From positions 4,340,001 to 4,404,000 of the forward strand of contig CP131915.1 in NCBI GenBank assembly GCA_030704225.1: DNA of 64,000 nucleotides, written 5' to 3'. Within the stretch, counting starts at the first letter, position 1; each line of letters begins with the position of its first letter. Source of the DNA: Kosakonia sp. H02 (GTDB lineage Bacteria; Pseudomonadota; Gammaproteobacteria; Enterobacterales; Enterobacteriaceae). The translations under genes and the position numbers were made by a program. Below are positions 9,063 through 19,057 of the stretch, one piece after another. The notes below the pieces were generated by a model, which did not search any database, was not told the DNA's origin, and saw only the letters and a list, made by a program, of their open reading frames with translations.

Positions 9063-10223
9063 ATGGGCTGGAAAAGAACGAAAGTCGTAATAACAGAGTT
9101 ATCACCAGAACCATCCTTGATTCGCTGGGCTGTATGCGGCGTATTTATGGCGATTGCTGGAATAGCATTATTCATGTTCCATACTTCCGGCATAGTGAAA
9201 GTAGTGTCTAAGTTTAATATCTGGTGGGTTTCCTTGTCACCGTTCGGAACATGGTTATTATTTTGCTGTCTTCGTGGTTGGTTTTGGGGAAAGGAAGTTG
9301 ATAAGCATGAATTTATGAAGAAAGAGATTGAGTTTGCTCAGAAAAAATGGGAGGCCTGGGCTGAGCGGTATTTAGCGATCCCCGCTAGTTGCATTTTTTT
9401 ACCCGATAAAATAACAGTTGCATACCTGCACGATAATTTCCCGCAGCAGTATGGTCTCATCAGAAAAATAAACTATCTGCCTGACACTATCTCCCCGGCA
9501 TACAGCGCTGTGGAGGTTCTGCTTAAAGGGATAAACGATGCCCTGCGTCAGCTTCCTTCGAATCTCCGGTTAAAAGTCACGCTACTCACGGATTTGCCGA
9601 TGGACGGGTTAACTGAATCTTTTTCCGCAGCATGGATATCTTTGTTTCCACAACGTGCTGTACCAGAAGATATTGCCATTACTCGCGCCTTTTCCATGAG
9701 CCTGGTAGAAGAACGTCTGAAGCAGTCAGTTCTGACAGTGGATTTGCTGCTGGTCATGCAACTGCGTGGAGGGGAAACATATTCTGACGGACTGGCCGCG
9801 CTGTTACTGACCAGCGATGACGTGGCACAAAAATACCGGCTGCCGCACGCTGCCCGCCTGCTGCGCCCGATGCCGCTCAATATGGATACGTTCGACGAGG
9901 ATTTTACGCTATTCCTCGACACCCAGACGGTGGCCTGCCGCACAACGTGTGTGCTGGGCGACAGTCGCAACTGGGAAGAAGTGGCCGCGCAGCTGATGAC
10001 CATCGGGCGCGCCCATGATGCAGCCTGGGAGCCTGCTGAACGTAATATGCTGGAACGATGGTGCGGTATCCCGGGACCCGCAGCTGCCTGGCTGCTGACG
10101 GCACTGGCGGCCGATCTGGTCGCTCTGCATAACAACACCTCCCTTCTGACGTTGTTCTCCTCCGGGGAAGAGCGCTTTATCAGTACCGTCACCGCAGGGA
10201 ATGAAGATGAACACATCGGTTAA
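9063..10223 (+). CDS. T6SS-associated membrane protein of unknown function
   Basis: 386 residues with two hydrophobic segments near the N-terminus (about residues 21-40 and 52-70) and a large soluble domain after a charged helix. I do not recognise a named family. It lies between PAAR and tssM, and its 3' end overlaps the tssM start by 17 bp, which suggests coupled translation and a role tied to the membrane complex. Proteins of this size and place occur in related enterobacterial clusters but are usually left unnamed. Confidence 0.6.
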   Translation: MGWKRTKVVITELSPEPSLIRWAVCGVFMAIAGIALFMFHTSGIVKVVSKFNIWWVSLSPFGTWLLFCCLRGWFWGKEVDKHEFMKKEIEFAQKKWEAWAERYLAIPASCIFLPDKITVAYLHDNFPQQYGLIRKINYLPDTISPAYSAVEVLLKGINDALRQLPSNLRLKVTLLTDLPMDGLTESFSAAWISLFPQRAVPEDIAITRAFSMSLVEERLKQSVLTVDLLLVMQLRGGETYSDGLAALLLTSDDVAQKYRLPHAARLLRPMPLNMDTFDEDFTLFLDTQTVACRTTCVLGDSRNWEEVAAQLMTIGRAHDAAWEPAERNMLERWCGIPGPAAAWLLTALAADLVALHNNTSLLTLFSSGEERFISTVTAGNEDEHIG

Positions 10224-13200
10224 TCTGTTTGGCCGCCTTGGTCTAGTCGGGATCGTACTTGCTGGCGTGACCGTGTTCTGGTGGCTGATTGTCCGCTACG
10301 GCGCCCGGGTAGGGATCGAGACCCGCAGCGAGCAAATCCTTGCGCTGGGTGTTATCTGCCTTGGGCTGGCGTTTATCCGCTATCTGTCTGCCATCAAAAA
10401 ATATATGCAGGAGCTGGCCCACCGCCGCAAGGTACGTCAGGACAATGGCTTACCAGAGGATGAATTCCGGCTGGTACAGACACCGCCGCATAACGTTATC
10501 GTTACTGACATTCGCCAGGTGCTGCGCCATCAGTATGGCCGACTTTGGTCCCGTAATATTCGCATTCTGCTGGTCACCGGACGTATTCCGGACGTAGAAC
10601 AACTGACACCTGGACTCACTGAGCAACTCTGGCAGGAAGATCAGGGAACCCTGCTGCTCTGGGGCGGTGATCCGGCACAGCCGGAGGATCAGGCCTGGTT
10701 TACGGCGCTGCGTCGTCTGCGCCACCGCCCGGCTGATGCGCTTATCTGGGTGACCGGATCCCTGAGCGGGGATAAAGCCGCCTCTCTGACGGACGATGCG
10801 CTGGACAGCCTTTCCCGTGCCATCAGTGCACGCTATGAATGTCTTGGCTGGCGGCTGCCTCTTTTCGTCTGGTCATTGAAGGCTCCGGTCGAAGGCAGTG
10901 CCGGGCGTATCACCCAACCGGTGGGATGTCTGCTGCCGTCAGAATGCCGGCCGGATACATTGAACACACAGCTTCAGGCACTGATCCCGGGGCTGGTAGA
11001 GCAAGGGATACAACAGGTATGTGCCGCGCCGGAGCACCACTTTCTGTTGTCGCTTGCCGAAAGACTCACTCATGACTTGCCTGCTGTCAGCGGGCCGCTG
11101 TCCGCACTACTGAATCCGTACCGGCCGCTGCCGCTGGCAGGCGTGGTTTTTAGTTCGGCAACCTCCGGTGGCGCACGTACCGTGAAGCACCACTGGGGCA
11201 TGGATAACCGCTGGAACGTGCTGCCTGATTCGATGAAGACACTGCCCGCCGGGCTGTGTCCGCGCAGACCGGGATTCAACTGGTATCGGGCGCTGTCGGT
11301 CACTATCGCGGCGTTAATGGCGCTGTGGTTCGCGGGGATGATTGTCGCTTTCTTTGGTAACCGCAGCCTGGTTGCCGGGGCACAGGAACAGGTCCGGCAG
11401 GCACAGGACAGCAAGACATCGCTGTCCGGATGCCTGTACGCGCTGGCAACGTTGCAGAAAACCCTCGCCCGGTTGCAGTATCGCGAAGCGCACGGCACTC
11501 CCTGGTATCTGCATGCCGGGATGAACCAGAACGCAGACCTGCTGGCGGCTGTGCTGCCCCGTTACGGGGAAAGTGCTTTACCCCTTCTGCGTGATGCCGC
11601 CGCTGAGCATCTTCAGCAACAACTGGGAACGTTTGTGAAGTTACCGCCGGACAGCCCGCAGCGCAGCCGGAAGGCAAAAATGGCGTATGACCAGCTCAAG
11701 CTGTACCTGATGCTGGCGCATCCGAAGCGCATGGACGCCGTCTGGTTCAGCAGCACGCTGATGCGCGAGTGGCCCCGGCGTACCGGCGTGGCGGAGGCTT
11801 TCTGGCAGGTTAATGGCCCGGCACTGCTGTCATTTTATGCCGCGCAGTCCGTTGCATATCCGCAGTGGCGACTGTCGCCCGATGACGGGCTCATCAGCCA
11901 GAGCCGTACTCTGCTGGTCCGCCAGATGGGCGTTCAGAACAGCGATTCCACCCTGTACCAGAAAATGCTCGCACAGGTCGCGCACCAGTTCGCCGACATG
12001 CGCCTGGCGGACATGACCGGTGATACGGATGCGAACCAGTTGTTCTCCACTGATGAGACAGTACCAGGGATGTTTACCCGCCAGGCGTGGGAAGATGCCG
12101 TTCAACCGGCCATTGAACAGGTAGCAAAAGGGAAGCGCGAAGAGATGGACTGGGTCCTGACAGACGGCTCCCGGGCATCGCCGCCGCAGGCCTCACCGGA
12201 GGCGGTGAAACAGCGCCTGATGGCGCGCTATTTTGCAGACTTCAGCGGAGCCTGGCTTGATTTCCTTAACAGCCTGCGGCTTCGAAAAGCGGAAACACTG
12301 ACCGATGCCATTGATCAATTGACCCTGATGGCCGACGTGCGTCAGTCCCCCCTGGTTGCGCTGATGAACACGCTGAACGTCCAGGGGCGCACGGGTCAGA
12401 CAGGTGAGGCAATGACCGACTCACTGGTCAAATCGGCGAAAAATCTGCTTGCCCATGACAGGCAACCGGCGATTGACCAGGGGGCTGTTGCGCACGGGCC
12501 GCTCGATGCCACCTTCGGCCCCGTACTGGCCTTGATGGATAATCAGACCGGCAGCAGCGCAGCGCTGAGCCTGCAAACCTTCCTGACCCGCGTAACCCAG
12601 GTTCGCCTGCGCCTGCAACAGGTCACCAACGCTCCGGACCCCCAGGCCATGACCCGGACGCTGGCGCAAACCGTGTTTCAGGGCAAGGCCGTGGATTTAA
12701 CCGCTACCCGGGACTATGGCAGCCTGATGGCAGCCGGGCTCGGTCAGGAGTGGAGCGGATTCGGGCAGACGGTGTTTGTCCGTCCAATGGAGCAGGCCTG
12801 GCAGCAGGTACTGAATCCCGCAGCAGACAGCCTCAATGCCCGGTGGCGTACTGCCGTCGTGGATGACTGGAACAGTGCATTTTCAGGCCGTTATCCGTTT
12901 AACGATGTCAGCAGCGATGCCTCGCTCCCACTGCTGGCAAAATACCTTAACACTGACTCCGGGCGCATCACCCGCTTCCTGCAATCCAGTCTGAACGGTG
13001 TGCTGCACCGGGAAGGCAGTCGCTGGGTACCGGACAGCATTAACGCCCAGGGGCTGACGTTCAATCCGGCATTTCTGAAAGCCATTAACACCCTGAGTCA
13101 GATAGCCGACGTGGCGTTCCCCAATGGTGAAGCGGGTCTGCACTTTGACCTGCGCCCTGGAACTGCGGCGGGCGTCATGCAGACCGACCTGATTATTGAT

Positions 13201-13608
13201 AGCAAGAAGCTGGTTTACGTTAACCAGATGCCCGTCTGGACGCGTTTCACCTGGCCTGCCGACACGGAAGCGCCGGGAGCCAGCTTACGCTGGATAAGTA
13301 CGCAGGCCGGTACCCGACAGTATGCTGACCTGCCCGGCAACTGGGGCTTTATCCGCCTGCTGGACAGGGCTAAACGTGAGGCGTATCCAGGCACGACCAG
13401 TAGCTGGAGCCTGCGCTGGGAAGCGCCGGATGGACGCGAGCTTCACTACACCCTGCGTAGCGAAGCCGGTGAGGGGCCTCTGGCGCTGCTCGCGCTGCGT
13501 AACTTCTCCCTGCCGGAGACAATTTTCAGCGTGAATGCCCCTCTGCTCCCGCCACCCGCCGACGCTGATTTCCTGCAACCCCCCGACGCCATTGAAGGAG
13601 TTGACTAA
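10207..13608 (+). CDS. tssM: TssM (IcmF family), T6SS inner-membrane core protein
   Basis: About 1133 residues. Two N-terminal transmembrane helices (about residues 7-60) and a third near residue 370 (VTIAALMALWFAGMIVAFF) frame a cytoplasmic domain, with a long periplasmic part behind that binds TssJ. I prefer the ATG at 10207 because AGGGA is 6 bp upstream, while the ATG at 10201 touches it. The region that carries a Walker A loop in many IcmF proteins reads ILLVTGRIPDVEQL, and no GxxxxGK[ST] is present, so this TssM probably does not bind ATP there. Confidence 0.95.
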   Translation: MNTSVNLFGRLGLVGIVLAGVTVFWWLIVRYGARVGIETRSEQILALGVICLGLAFIRYLSAIKKYMQELAHRRKVRQDNGLPEDEFRLVQTPPHNVIVTDIRQVLRHQYGRLWSRNIRILLVTGRIPDVEQLTPGLTEQLWQEDQGTLLLWGGDPAQPEDQAWFTALRRLRHRPADALIWVTGSLSGDKAASLTDDALDSLSRAISARYECLGWRLPLFVWSLKAPVEGSAGRITQPVGCLLPSECRPDTLNTQLQALIPGLVEQGIQQVCAAPEHHFLLSLAERLTHDLPAVSGPLSALLNPYRPLPLAGVVFSSATSGGARTVKHHWGMDNRWNVLPDSMKTLPAGLCPRRPGFNWYRALSVTIAALMALWFAGMIVAFFGNRSLVAGAQEQVRQAQDSKTSLSGCLYALATLQKTLARLQYREAHGTPWYLHAGMNQNADLLAAVLPRYGESALPLLRDAAAEHLQQQLGTFVKLPPDSPQRSRKAKMAYDQLKLYLMLAHPKRMDAVWFSSTLMREWPRRTGVAEAFWQVNGPALLSFYAAQSVAYPQWRLSPDDGLISQSRTLLVRQMGVQNSDSTLYQKMLAQVAHQFADMRLADMTGDTDANQLFSTDETVPGMFTRQAWEDAVQPAIEQVAKGKREEMDWVLTDGSRASPPQASPEAVKQRLMARYFADFSGAWLDFLNSLRLRKAETLTDAIDQLTLMADVRQSPLVALMNTLNVQGRTGQTGEAMTDSLVKSAKNLLAHDRQPAIDQGAVAHGPLDATFGPVLALMDNQTGSSAALSLQTFLTRVTQVRLRLQQVTNAPDPQAMTRTLAQTVFQGKAVDLTATRDYGSLMAAGLGQEWSGFGQTVFVRPMEQAWQQVLNPAADSLNARWRTAVVDDWNSAFSGRYPFNDVSSDASLPLLAKYLNTDSGRITRFLQSSLNGVLHREGSRWVPDSINAQGLTFNPAFLKAINTLSQIADVAFPNGEAGLHFDLRPGTAAGVMQTDLIIDSKKLVYVNQMPVWTRFTWPADTEAPGASLRWISTQAGTRQYADLPGNWGFIRLLDRAKREAYPGTTSSWSLRWEAPDGRELHYTLRSEAGEGPLALLALRNFSLPETIFSVNAPLLPPPADADFLQPPDAIEGVD

Positions 13609-15185
13609 TGGCAACACTCCACACTCTGCTTAACGCCTGCCAGACCGGACCGGAAGCGCTAAGTAAGCAGACACAGAGCCGTATTGCCCTCTGGGACAAC
13701 TGGCTCATGCCCGTTACCGGGGATAATCCGGTCGGGGATGACCCCGGATATGACGATGATTTCCAGCAGATGCGCGAGGAGGTCAATAAACTCTCCGGCG
13801 CGGATACCGGCCTCGTCTGCACACTGGCAGAAAAGCTGCTGACCACCACAGCGAAAGATATCCGGGTGGTCACTTACTATATCTGGGCCCGCCTACAGCG
13901 CGACGGAGAAAGCGGCCTGGCTGACGGGCTGGAATTGCTGGCCGGGTTGTTGCAGCGTTTTGGCCCGGACCTGCATCCGCAGCGTGACCGCAGCCGACAG
14001 GCAGCCCTTGAATGGTTGTGCAGTTCCCGAATGCTTGACAGCCTGTCCCTGCACCCGGAGGTGGCGAAAGAAGACGCTCTGCGTATCGCCGGCGCGCTGT
14101 GGCTTACGGAACAGACCTTCGGGGATGCGTCCTCTCGTCCGGCGCTGGGGGCGCTGTATCAGGCTCTGGAGTCCCGTCTGATGAAAGCCGGTGGTGTCGA
14201 TGCGATTGTGCCGCAGAACGTGGCGGACGCTCCGCCCCCCGCGACCGGCAACAGTGCCCCTGTGCTGAGCGGCATTACATCGGGTCAGGACTTGCTTTCG
14301 CAGGCGCGAGTACTCGCAAAATACCTGCGCGATCAGCCCGACGGCTGGCTGTCCGGCCACCATCTGATGAAAAGTATTCGCCACGACACCCTTCAGCAAT
14401 TGCCGCCGTTGTCGGCGGACGGCAGAACCCGCATTGAGCCGCCGAAACCGGATCAGCGGGCGTTGTTGAAGCGGTTATATTTGCAGCAAAGCTGGCTGGA
14501 GTTGCTGGAGCAGGGTGACGGCATGTATACGCGCGGAGCCAATCATCTGTGGCTGGACTTGCAATGGTATACCCACCAGGCGCTGCTGAAATCCGGGCGC
14601 GACATACTGGCAACCATTATCCAGAACGATCTGAACGGGTTGCTCTCACGCCTTCCCGGGCTTGAGACCCTGGCCTTTAATGATGGAACGCCGTTTGCCG
14701 ACGAGGTGACGCTGAACTGGATCCGTCAGCAGGTCATGAATAACGGTGATCGCTGGCAGGAAGAGACTGTAACTGCCGTCTACGAAGACAATGACATCCT
14801 GGCGCTGGAGCCGGAAGCCCTACAGCTTGCAGACAGTGAGGGGGTAGATGCTGCGCTGACGTGGATCCAGAACCGTCCGGGCATCCATTCACCGCGTAGC
14901 TGCTGGTTGCAGCGCCTGTTGATGGCACGGGTGGCCGAACAGACGAGTAAAAATGAACTGGCGCTTCACCTGCTCTGTGAACTGGACGAGCATGCCTCCC
15001 GGCTCACCCTGCCGCTGTGGGAGCCGGAACTGCTGTTTGAGATTAAGGCCCGCCGTCTGAAATTGCTGCGCATGAAAGCCGGGCGCAGTGAGAGCGATAA
15101 GACCCGTCTGCAACCCGAAATGGAACGCCTGCTGGCCGGGCTTGTAGCGGTCGATCCTGCCCGCGCAGCCGTGCTGTGCGGCTAA
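13608..15185 (+). CDS. tssA: TssA, T6SS sheath-priming protein
   Basis: 525 residues with an ImpA N-terminal domain (WLCSSRML, LADGLELLAGLLQRFG region), a variable Pro-rich linker near residue 205 and a C-terminal VasJ-like helical domain. TssA binds the baseplate and directs tube and sheath polymerisation. The start codon overlaps the tssM stop. This is the long, enterobacterial type of TssA. A second ImpA-N protein, TagA-like, is encoded at 19058. Confidence 0.9.
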   Translation: MATLHTLLNACQTGPEALSKQTQSRIALWDNWLMPVTGDNPVGDDPGYDDDFQQMREEVNKLSGADTGLVCTLAEKLLTTTAKDIRVVTYYIWARLQRDGESGLADGLELLAGLLQRFGPDLHPQRDRSRQAALEWLCSSRMLDSLSLHPEVAKEDALRIAGALWLTEQTFGDASSRPALGALYQALESRLMKAGGVDAIVPQNVADAPPPATGNSAPVLSGITSGQDLLSQARVLAKYLRDQPDGWLSGHHLMKSIRHDTLQQLPPLSADGRTRIEPPKPDQRALLKRLYLQQSWLELLEQGDGMYTRGANHLWLDLQWYTHQALLKSGRDILATIIQNDLNGLLSRLPGLETLAFNDGTPFADEVTLNWIRQQVMNNGDRWQEETVTAVYEDNDILALEPEALQLADSEGVDAALTWIQNRPGIHSPRSCWLQRLLMARVAEQTSKNELALHLLCELDEHASRLTLPLWEPELLFEIKARRLKLLRMKAGRSESDKTRLQPEMERLLAGLVAVDPARAAVLCG

Positions 15186-15209
15186 TCCTGAAGGGAACTG
15201 ACAACGATA

Positions 15210-16973
15210 ATGGACGATTTAACCCTGCGTTATTTTGACGCCGAGATGCGTTACCTGCGCGAAGCGGGTCGGGAGTTCGCCCGGACTCACCCTGACCGGG
15301 CAGCGATGCTTGACCTCGACAAAGCGGGCACACCCGACCCGTACGTGGAGCGCCTGTTTGAAGGCTTTGCCTTTTCCATGGGCCGTCTACGCCAGAAAAT
15401 TGATGATGACCTGCCGGAGCTGACCGAAGGGCTGGTCAGCATGCTCTGGCCTCACTACCTGCGCACTATCCCGTCCCTGTCTGTGGTTGCGCTGACGCCG
15501 CAGTTGTCGGCAATGAAAATGGCCGAAGTGGTGCCTGCGGGGCTTGAAATCACTTCCCGGCCCATTGGCGCAAAAAATACCGTCTGCCGTTACCGTACCA
15601 CCCGGGATATGCCGCTTAATCCGATAGCGGTGGAAGGCGTGGCTATGTCAACAGAGCCGGACGGACGCTCATTGTTGCGGATCCGCTTTGCCTGTAGCCC
15701 GCAGGCGGACTGGGCTCAGTCTGACCTGAGGCGCCTTTGTTTCTATCTTGCCGCTGAGTCTCCCGTCAGCAGCACCCTGCACCTGATGATGACCCGGCGC
15801 CAGGCCGCCATGTATCTGCGTTTGCCGGGGCAGGGCGACAGGATCCCCCTGAACGGCTGGTTTTCGCCCGGTGGTTTTGCGGAGGAAGACCGCCTGTGGC
15901 CCAAAGGGGACAGTGCCTTTAGTGGCTACCAGTTGTTGCTGGAATATTTCACCTTCCGGGAGAAGTTTATGTTCGTTCACCTCAACGGGCTGGAGAACAT
16001 GACGTTGCCCGCAGGAACGGTGGGGTTTGATATCGAGGTGGTACTGAACACGCCGTGGCCTGCCGACCTGCCAGTGACGAACGATGCCCTGCGCCTGCAC
16101 TGCGTCCCGGTGATTAACCTCTTCACCCTCGAAGCTGACCCGCTGACTATCAGCGGTCTGGAGAGCGAATACCTGCTGCGCCCGAAGCGCCTCCAGGACG
16201 GACACACGGAAATCTATTCCGTGGATGCAGTGACGGGATCCGGACGTACCGGCAGTGCGGACTATGTCCCCTTTACCAGTTTTCGTCATCGGGGCGGTAT
16301 GCTGCGCCGCGATGCGCCGGAACGCTACTACCATACCCGCGTGAAGCGGGGTGTCACAGGCATGCATGACACCTGGCTGATTCTGGGCGGACAACAGTGG
16401 GAAGCTGACAGAATGGCGGAGCGGGAAACAATATCGCTGCGCATTACCGGGACTAACGGCCAGTTACCCCGTCGCGCGTTGCAAAGCACTCTGCTTGACA
16501 GCTGCGAGCAGACGCTGCAAACCCGCGTCGCTGTGCACAATCTTTGTAAACCCACCTTACCCGTCTATCCGCCAGCAGAAGATCGTTTTCACTGGCGGGT
16601 GATGAGCCACCTCGGGGCCGGTTTTCTGAACATGATGAGCAGCGCCGAAGTCCTGCGCGGCACGCTGGCGCTCTATAACTGGACGGACGACGAACTGAAT
16701 AACCGGCGTCTGGACGCTATTCAGGATGTAAGGCATCACCGTATTCAGCGGTTTGAAGAGGGGTTTCTGCTGCGCGGTCTGGATGTGGAAGTGACCCTTG
16801 ACAGCAACGGCTTTACCAGCGAGGGCGACATCCATCTCTTTGGAGAGATGCTCAACCGCTTCCTGGCGCTGTATGCCGACATGAACCAGTTTAACCAGCT
16901 CACGCTGATTGTTCAGCCAGAAGGAAAATGCATCCGGTGGAAAGAGAATCACAGCCCGCGTCTGCCCGGCTGA
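15210..16973 (+). CDS. tssF: TssF, T6SS baseplate wedge protein
   Basis: 587 residues starting MDDLTLRYFDAEMRYLREAGREF, the hallmark TssF/VasA N-terminus, followed by DPYVERLFEGFAFSMGRLRQKIDDDLPELTE. TssF forms the baseplate wedge with TssG and TssE around VgrG. Length is normal. It overlaps tssG by 46 bp. Confidence 0.95.
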   Translation: MDDLTLRYFDAEMRYLREAGREFARTHPDRAAMLDLDKAGTPDPYVERLFEGFAFSMGRLRQKIDDDLPELTEGLVSMLWPHYLRTIPSLSVVALTPQLSAMKMAEVVPAGLEITSRPIGAKNTVCRYRTTRDMPLNPIAVEGVAMSTEPDGRSLLRIRFACSPQADWAQSDLRRLCFYLAAESPVSSTLHLMMTRRQAAMYLRLPGQGDRIPLNGWFSPGGFAEEDRLWPKGDSAFSGYQLLLEYFTFREKFMFVHLNGLENMTLPAGTVGFDIEVVLNTPWPADLPVTNDALRLHCVPVINLFTLEADPLTISGLESEYLLRPKRLQDGHTEIYSVDAVTGSGRTGSADYVPFTSFRHRGGMLRRDAPERYYHTRVKRGVTGMHDTWLILGGQQWEADRMAERETISLRITGTNGQLPRRALQSTLLDSCEQTLQTRVAVHNLCKPTLPVYPPAEDRFHWRVMSHLGAGFLNMMSSAEVLRGTLALYNWTDDELNNRRLDAIQDVRHHRIQRFEEGFLLRGLDVEVTLDSNGFTSEGDIHLFGEMLNRFLALYADMNQFNQLTLIVQPEGKCIRWKENHSPRLPG

Positions 16974-18028
16974 TAGCGCAGTACAAGGCGCATCTGCCCT
17001 ATACCAGTTTTTACCGCCTCGGTCAGTTGCTGGAACAGAGTCAGCCCGGTTCGCCCGTTATCGGCAGTAGCTGGCAGCCAGGTCTTGAGCCGGTGCGTTT
17101 TCGCCCGCACCCGGGCATGGGCTTTCCGGCCAGTGAAATCAAAGGCGCGGAAGAGCCGGAGCACCCACACCTGCCGCCGACGGTGCGCGTTACCTTTATG
17201 GGGTTATATGGCGTCGAATCGCCACTGCCGACCCACTATATCGATGACATCGCACAGCGGAGGGAGGGGTATGAAGCAGCGACGGATTTTCTCGATATTT
17301 TTAACCACCGCCTTATCGCTCAGTACTACCGCATCTGGCGGAAATACTCGTATCCGGCCACCTTTGAAGCGGGTGGGCAGGACAATACTTCACAGTACCT
17401 GCTGGGTCTGGCCGGGCTCGGTATTCAGGGGTGCGCGCGCAATATTGCCGCGCCGGTATCGCGCTTTCTGGCTCTGCTGCCGGCGATGCTTCTGCCAGGG
17501 CGCACAGCAGAAGGCCTGACCTCGCTGGTCACTCTGCTGGCACCCTCGACTCACGCCCGCATCTGGCATCATGACCGTCGGCGCATTCCACTGAGAGCGC
17601 CGGTTGCCATGCGTGTACGCCAGCCGGTAAGCCTGAAAGGACGTCCGGTCATGGGGGATCACGCCACCGATGTGAATGGCCAGGTGCTGCTGCAACTCTC
17701 CACCGGGGATGCGCAGGAAGCACAGGGTTGGCAGCCTGGTGGCCAGTTGCACGCCGATCTACTGGCACTGCTGCACGTCTACATCGGAAGTCGTCTGGAC
17801 GTGCGCCTGCAACTGTGCGTAAACCGCGAACTGCTGCCGGATGCCCGGCTTAGTGTTCATCCTGATACGGACAGCCCACAACTGGGACGCACAGCGGTCA
17901 TGAAACCGCTGACTTCCCGACCCTTATCTGCACCCGGGTCATTCACCATTAATCTGGGTCGCTATCAGCGGGTTCAGGAAAATTATCAACAAAAGGAGAC
18001 CGATGAGAATGGCGATTACCGCTGGTAA
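16928..18028 (+). CDS. tssG: TssG, T6SS baseplate wedge protein
   Basis: 366 residues, VasB/ImpH family, with the segment YTSFYRLGQLLEQ near the start and RVTFMGLYGVESPLP after it, both typical of the family. TssG pairs with TssF in the baseplate. The start lies inside the end of tssF (AGAAGGAAA upstream), and the end overlaps tssJ by 26 bp, so the arm is tightly packed. Confidence 0.94.
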   Translation: MHPVERESQPASARLIAQYKAHLPYTSFYRLGQLLEQSQPGSPVIGSSWQPGLEPVRFRPHPGMGFPASEIKGAEEPEHPHLPPTVRVTFMGLYGVESPLPTHYIDDIAQRREGYEAATDFLDIFNHRLIAQYYRIWRKYSYPATFEAGGQDNTSQYLLGLAGLGIQGCARNIAAPVSRFLALLPAMLLPGRTAEGLTSLVTLLAPSTHARIWHHDRRRIPLRAPVAMRVRQPVSLKGRPVMGDHATDVNGQVLLQLSTGDAQEAQGWQPGGQLHADLLALLHVYIGSRLDVRLQLCVNRELLPDARLSVHPDTDSPQLGRTAVMKPLTSRPLSAPGSFTINLGRYQRVQENYQQKETDENGDYRW

Positions 18029-18545
18029 AACCGGCTCTGGCCTGGCAGCCGTGGCGCTTGCCCTGCTACTGGCGGGCTGCGGGCTGACGCAAAAAGTAAC
18101 GGACGGCACGGTGTCAGTGACAAAGTCCATTTTTTTCAGACAGGTGAAAACCCTGCACCTTGATATCCGGGCGCGTGAAGCGGTTAACAGCAATGCGAGT
18201 GGCATATCGTTGTCCACTGTCGTGCGCATTTACCAGCTGAAGGATCGTAAGGCCTTTGACAGTACGGATTATCCGTCGCTGTTCGCCAGCGACAGTCAGG
18301 CGGTGAAAGGGGAGGTCGTGGCACAAAAAGATATCCGGCTCCAGCCCGGCGGTGCCGTGTTAGTGGATTTGCCGATGGAGGAGGAGGCACAGTATGTGGC
18401 CGTCGCGGCGATGTTTCTCGCCCCGGACCAGAAAAATAATACCTGGCGGGTGGTGCTTTCCCGGGATGACCTTGACCCGGACAAACCCCGTATTATCGAG
18501 GCTGGTGAAAACCGGTTGGCGCTGAAGCCCGTGGAGGATAAATAG
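18003..18545 (+). CDS. tssJ: TssJ (SciN family), T6SS outer-membrane lipoprotein
   Basis: 180 residues with a signal peptide and lipobox (LALLLAGC, Cys near residue 26). The ATG at 18003 has AAGGAG 6 bp upstream and lies within the end of tssG. TssJ is anchored to the outer membrane and binds the periplasmic end of TssM. The mature part (LHLDIRAREAVN, VVRIYQLKDRKAF) is typical of SciN. Confidence 0.93.
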   Translation: MRMAITAGKTGSGLAAVALALLLAGCGLTQKVTDGTVSVTKSIFFRQVKTLHLDIRAREAVNSNASGISLSTVVRIYQLKDRKAFDSTDYPSLFASDSQAVKGEVVAQKDIRLQPGGAVLVDLPMEEEAQYVAVAAMFLAPDQKNNTWRVVLSRDDLDPDKPRIIEAGENRLALKPVEDK

Positions 18546-18546
18546 C

Positions 18547-18990
18547 ATGCCGCGTCCCTCCCTGTATGACGTGCTGTTCGGCAATGTTGCCGGGGGGCTG
18601 GATCTGCATCAGATCAGTGAAACTCACCAGCTTATTCTGTCGGTGCTCGACAATATGCAGCGCATCCTGAATTGCCGTGCCGGTACGCTGGCGCATCTGC
18701 CAGATTACGGTATCCCTGATATGACGAAGATCCTTCAGGGAATGCCCGGAACCGCCCATCAGATGATGGCGACCCTTTCAGATGTGTTGCTGAAGTACGA
18801 GCCGCGTCTGAAAAGCCTGAACGTGGTGCTGCTCGAACAGACGCAGCCCGGCGAGCTCCGTTATGCCATCGATGCGGAGCTAAAAGGGGTGGGGCTGGTG
18901 CGCTACGGTACGGAACTGATGCCGGAAGGGCGCGTCCTGCTGCGGCATCTTAAGCAGCAACACTATCTCGACAGTAAAGCTCAAATCTGA
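18547..18990 (+). CDS. tssE: TssE (gp25-like), T6SS baseplate protein
   Basis: 147 residues starting MPRPSLYDVLFGN. It belongs to the phage T4 gp25 / P2 W family, which nucleates sheath assembly at the baseplate. The conserved segment CRAGTLAHLPDYGIPD is visible. Only 1 bp separates it from tssJ, and GGAGG lies just upstream. Note the same fold family appears again in the P2-like element at 41579. Confidence 0.94.
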   Translation: MPRPSLYDVLFGNVAGGLDLHQISETHQLILSVLDNMQRILNCRAGTLAHLPDYGIPDMTKILQGMPGTAHQMMATLSDVLLKYEPRLKSLNVVLLEQTQPGELRYAIDAELKGVGLVRYGTELMPEGRVLLRHLKQQHYLDSKAQI

Positions 18991-19057
18991 GCCATATCAT
19001 TCCTGTCAGCGAATACCTGTCAGCAAAGCCATAATTTCTCCGAAGAAGAGTTTCAAA

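Noticed and set aside
10207..13608. Walker A-like GSLSGDKAA in TssM
   Set aside because: It lacks the GK[ST] core and lies in a different part of the domain than the IcmF nucleotide site.
15669..16394. Antisense frames inside tssF and other T6SS genes
   Set aside because: Long antisense frames are expected in GC-rich genes with this codon use; none has a ribosome site or recognisable product.
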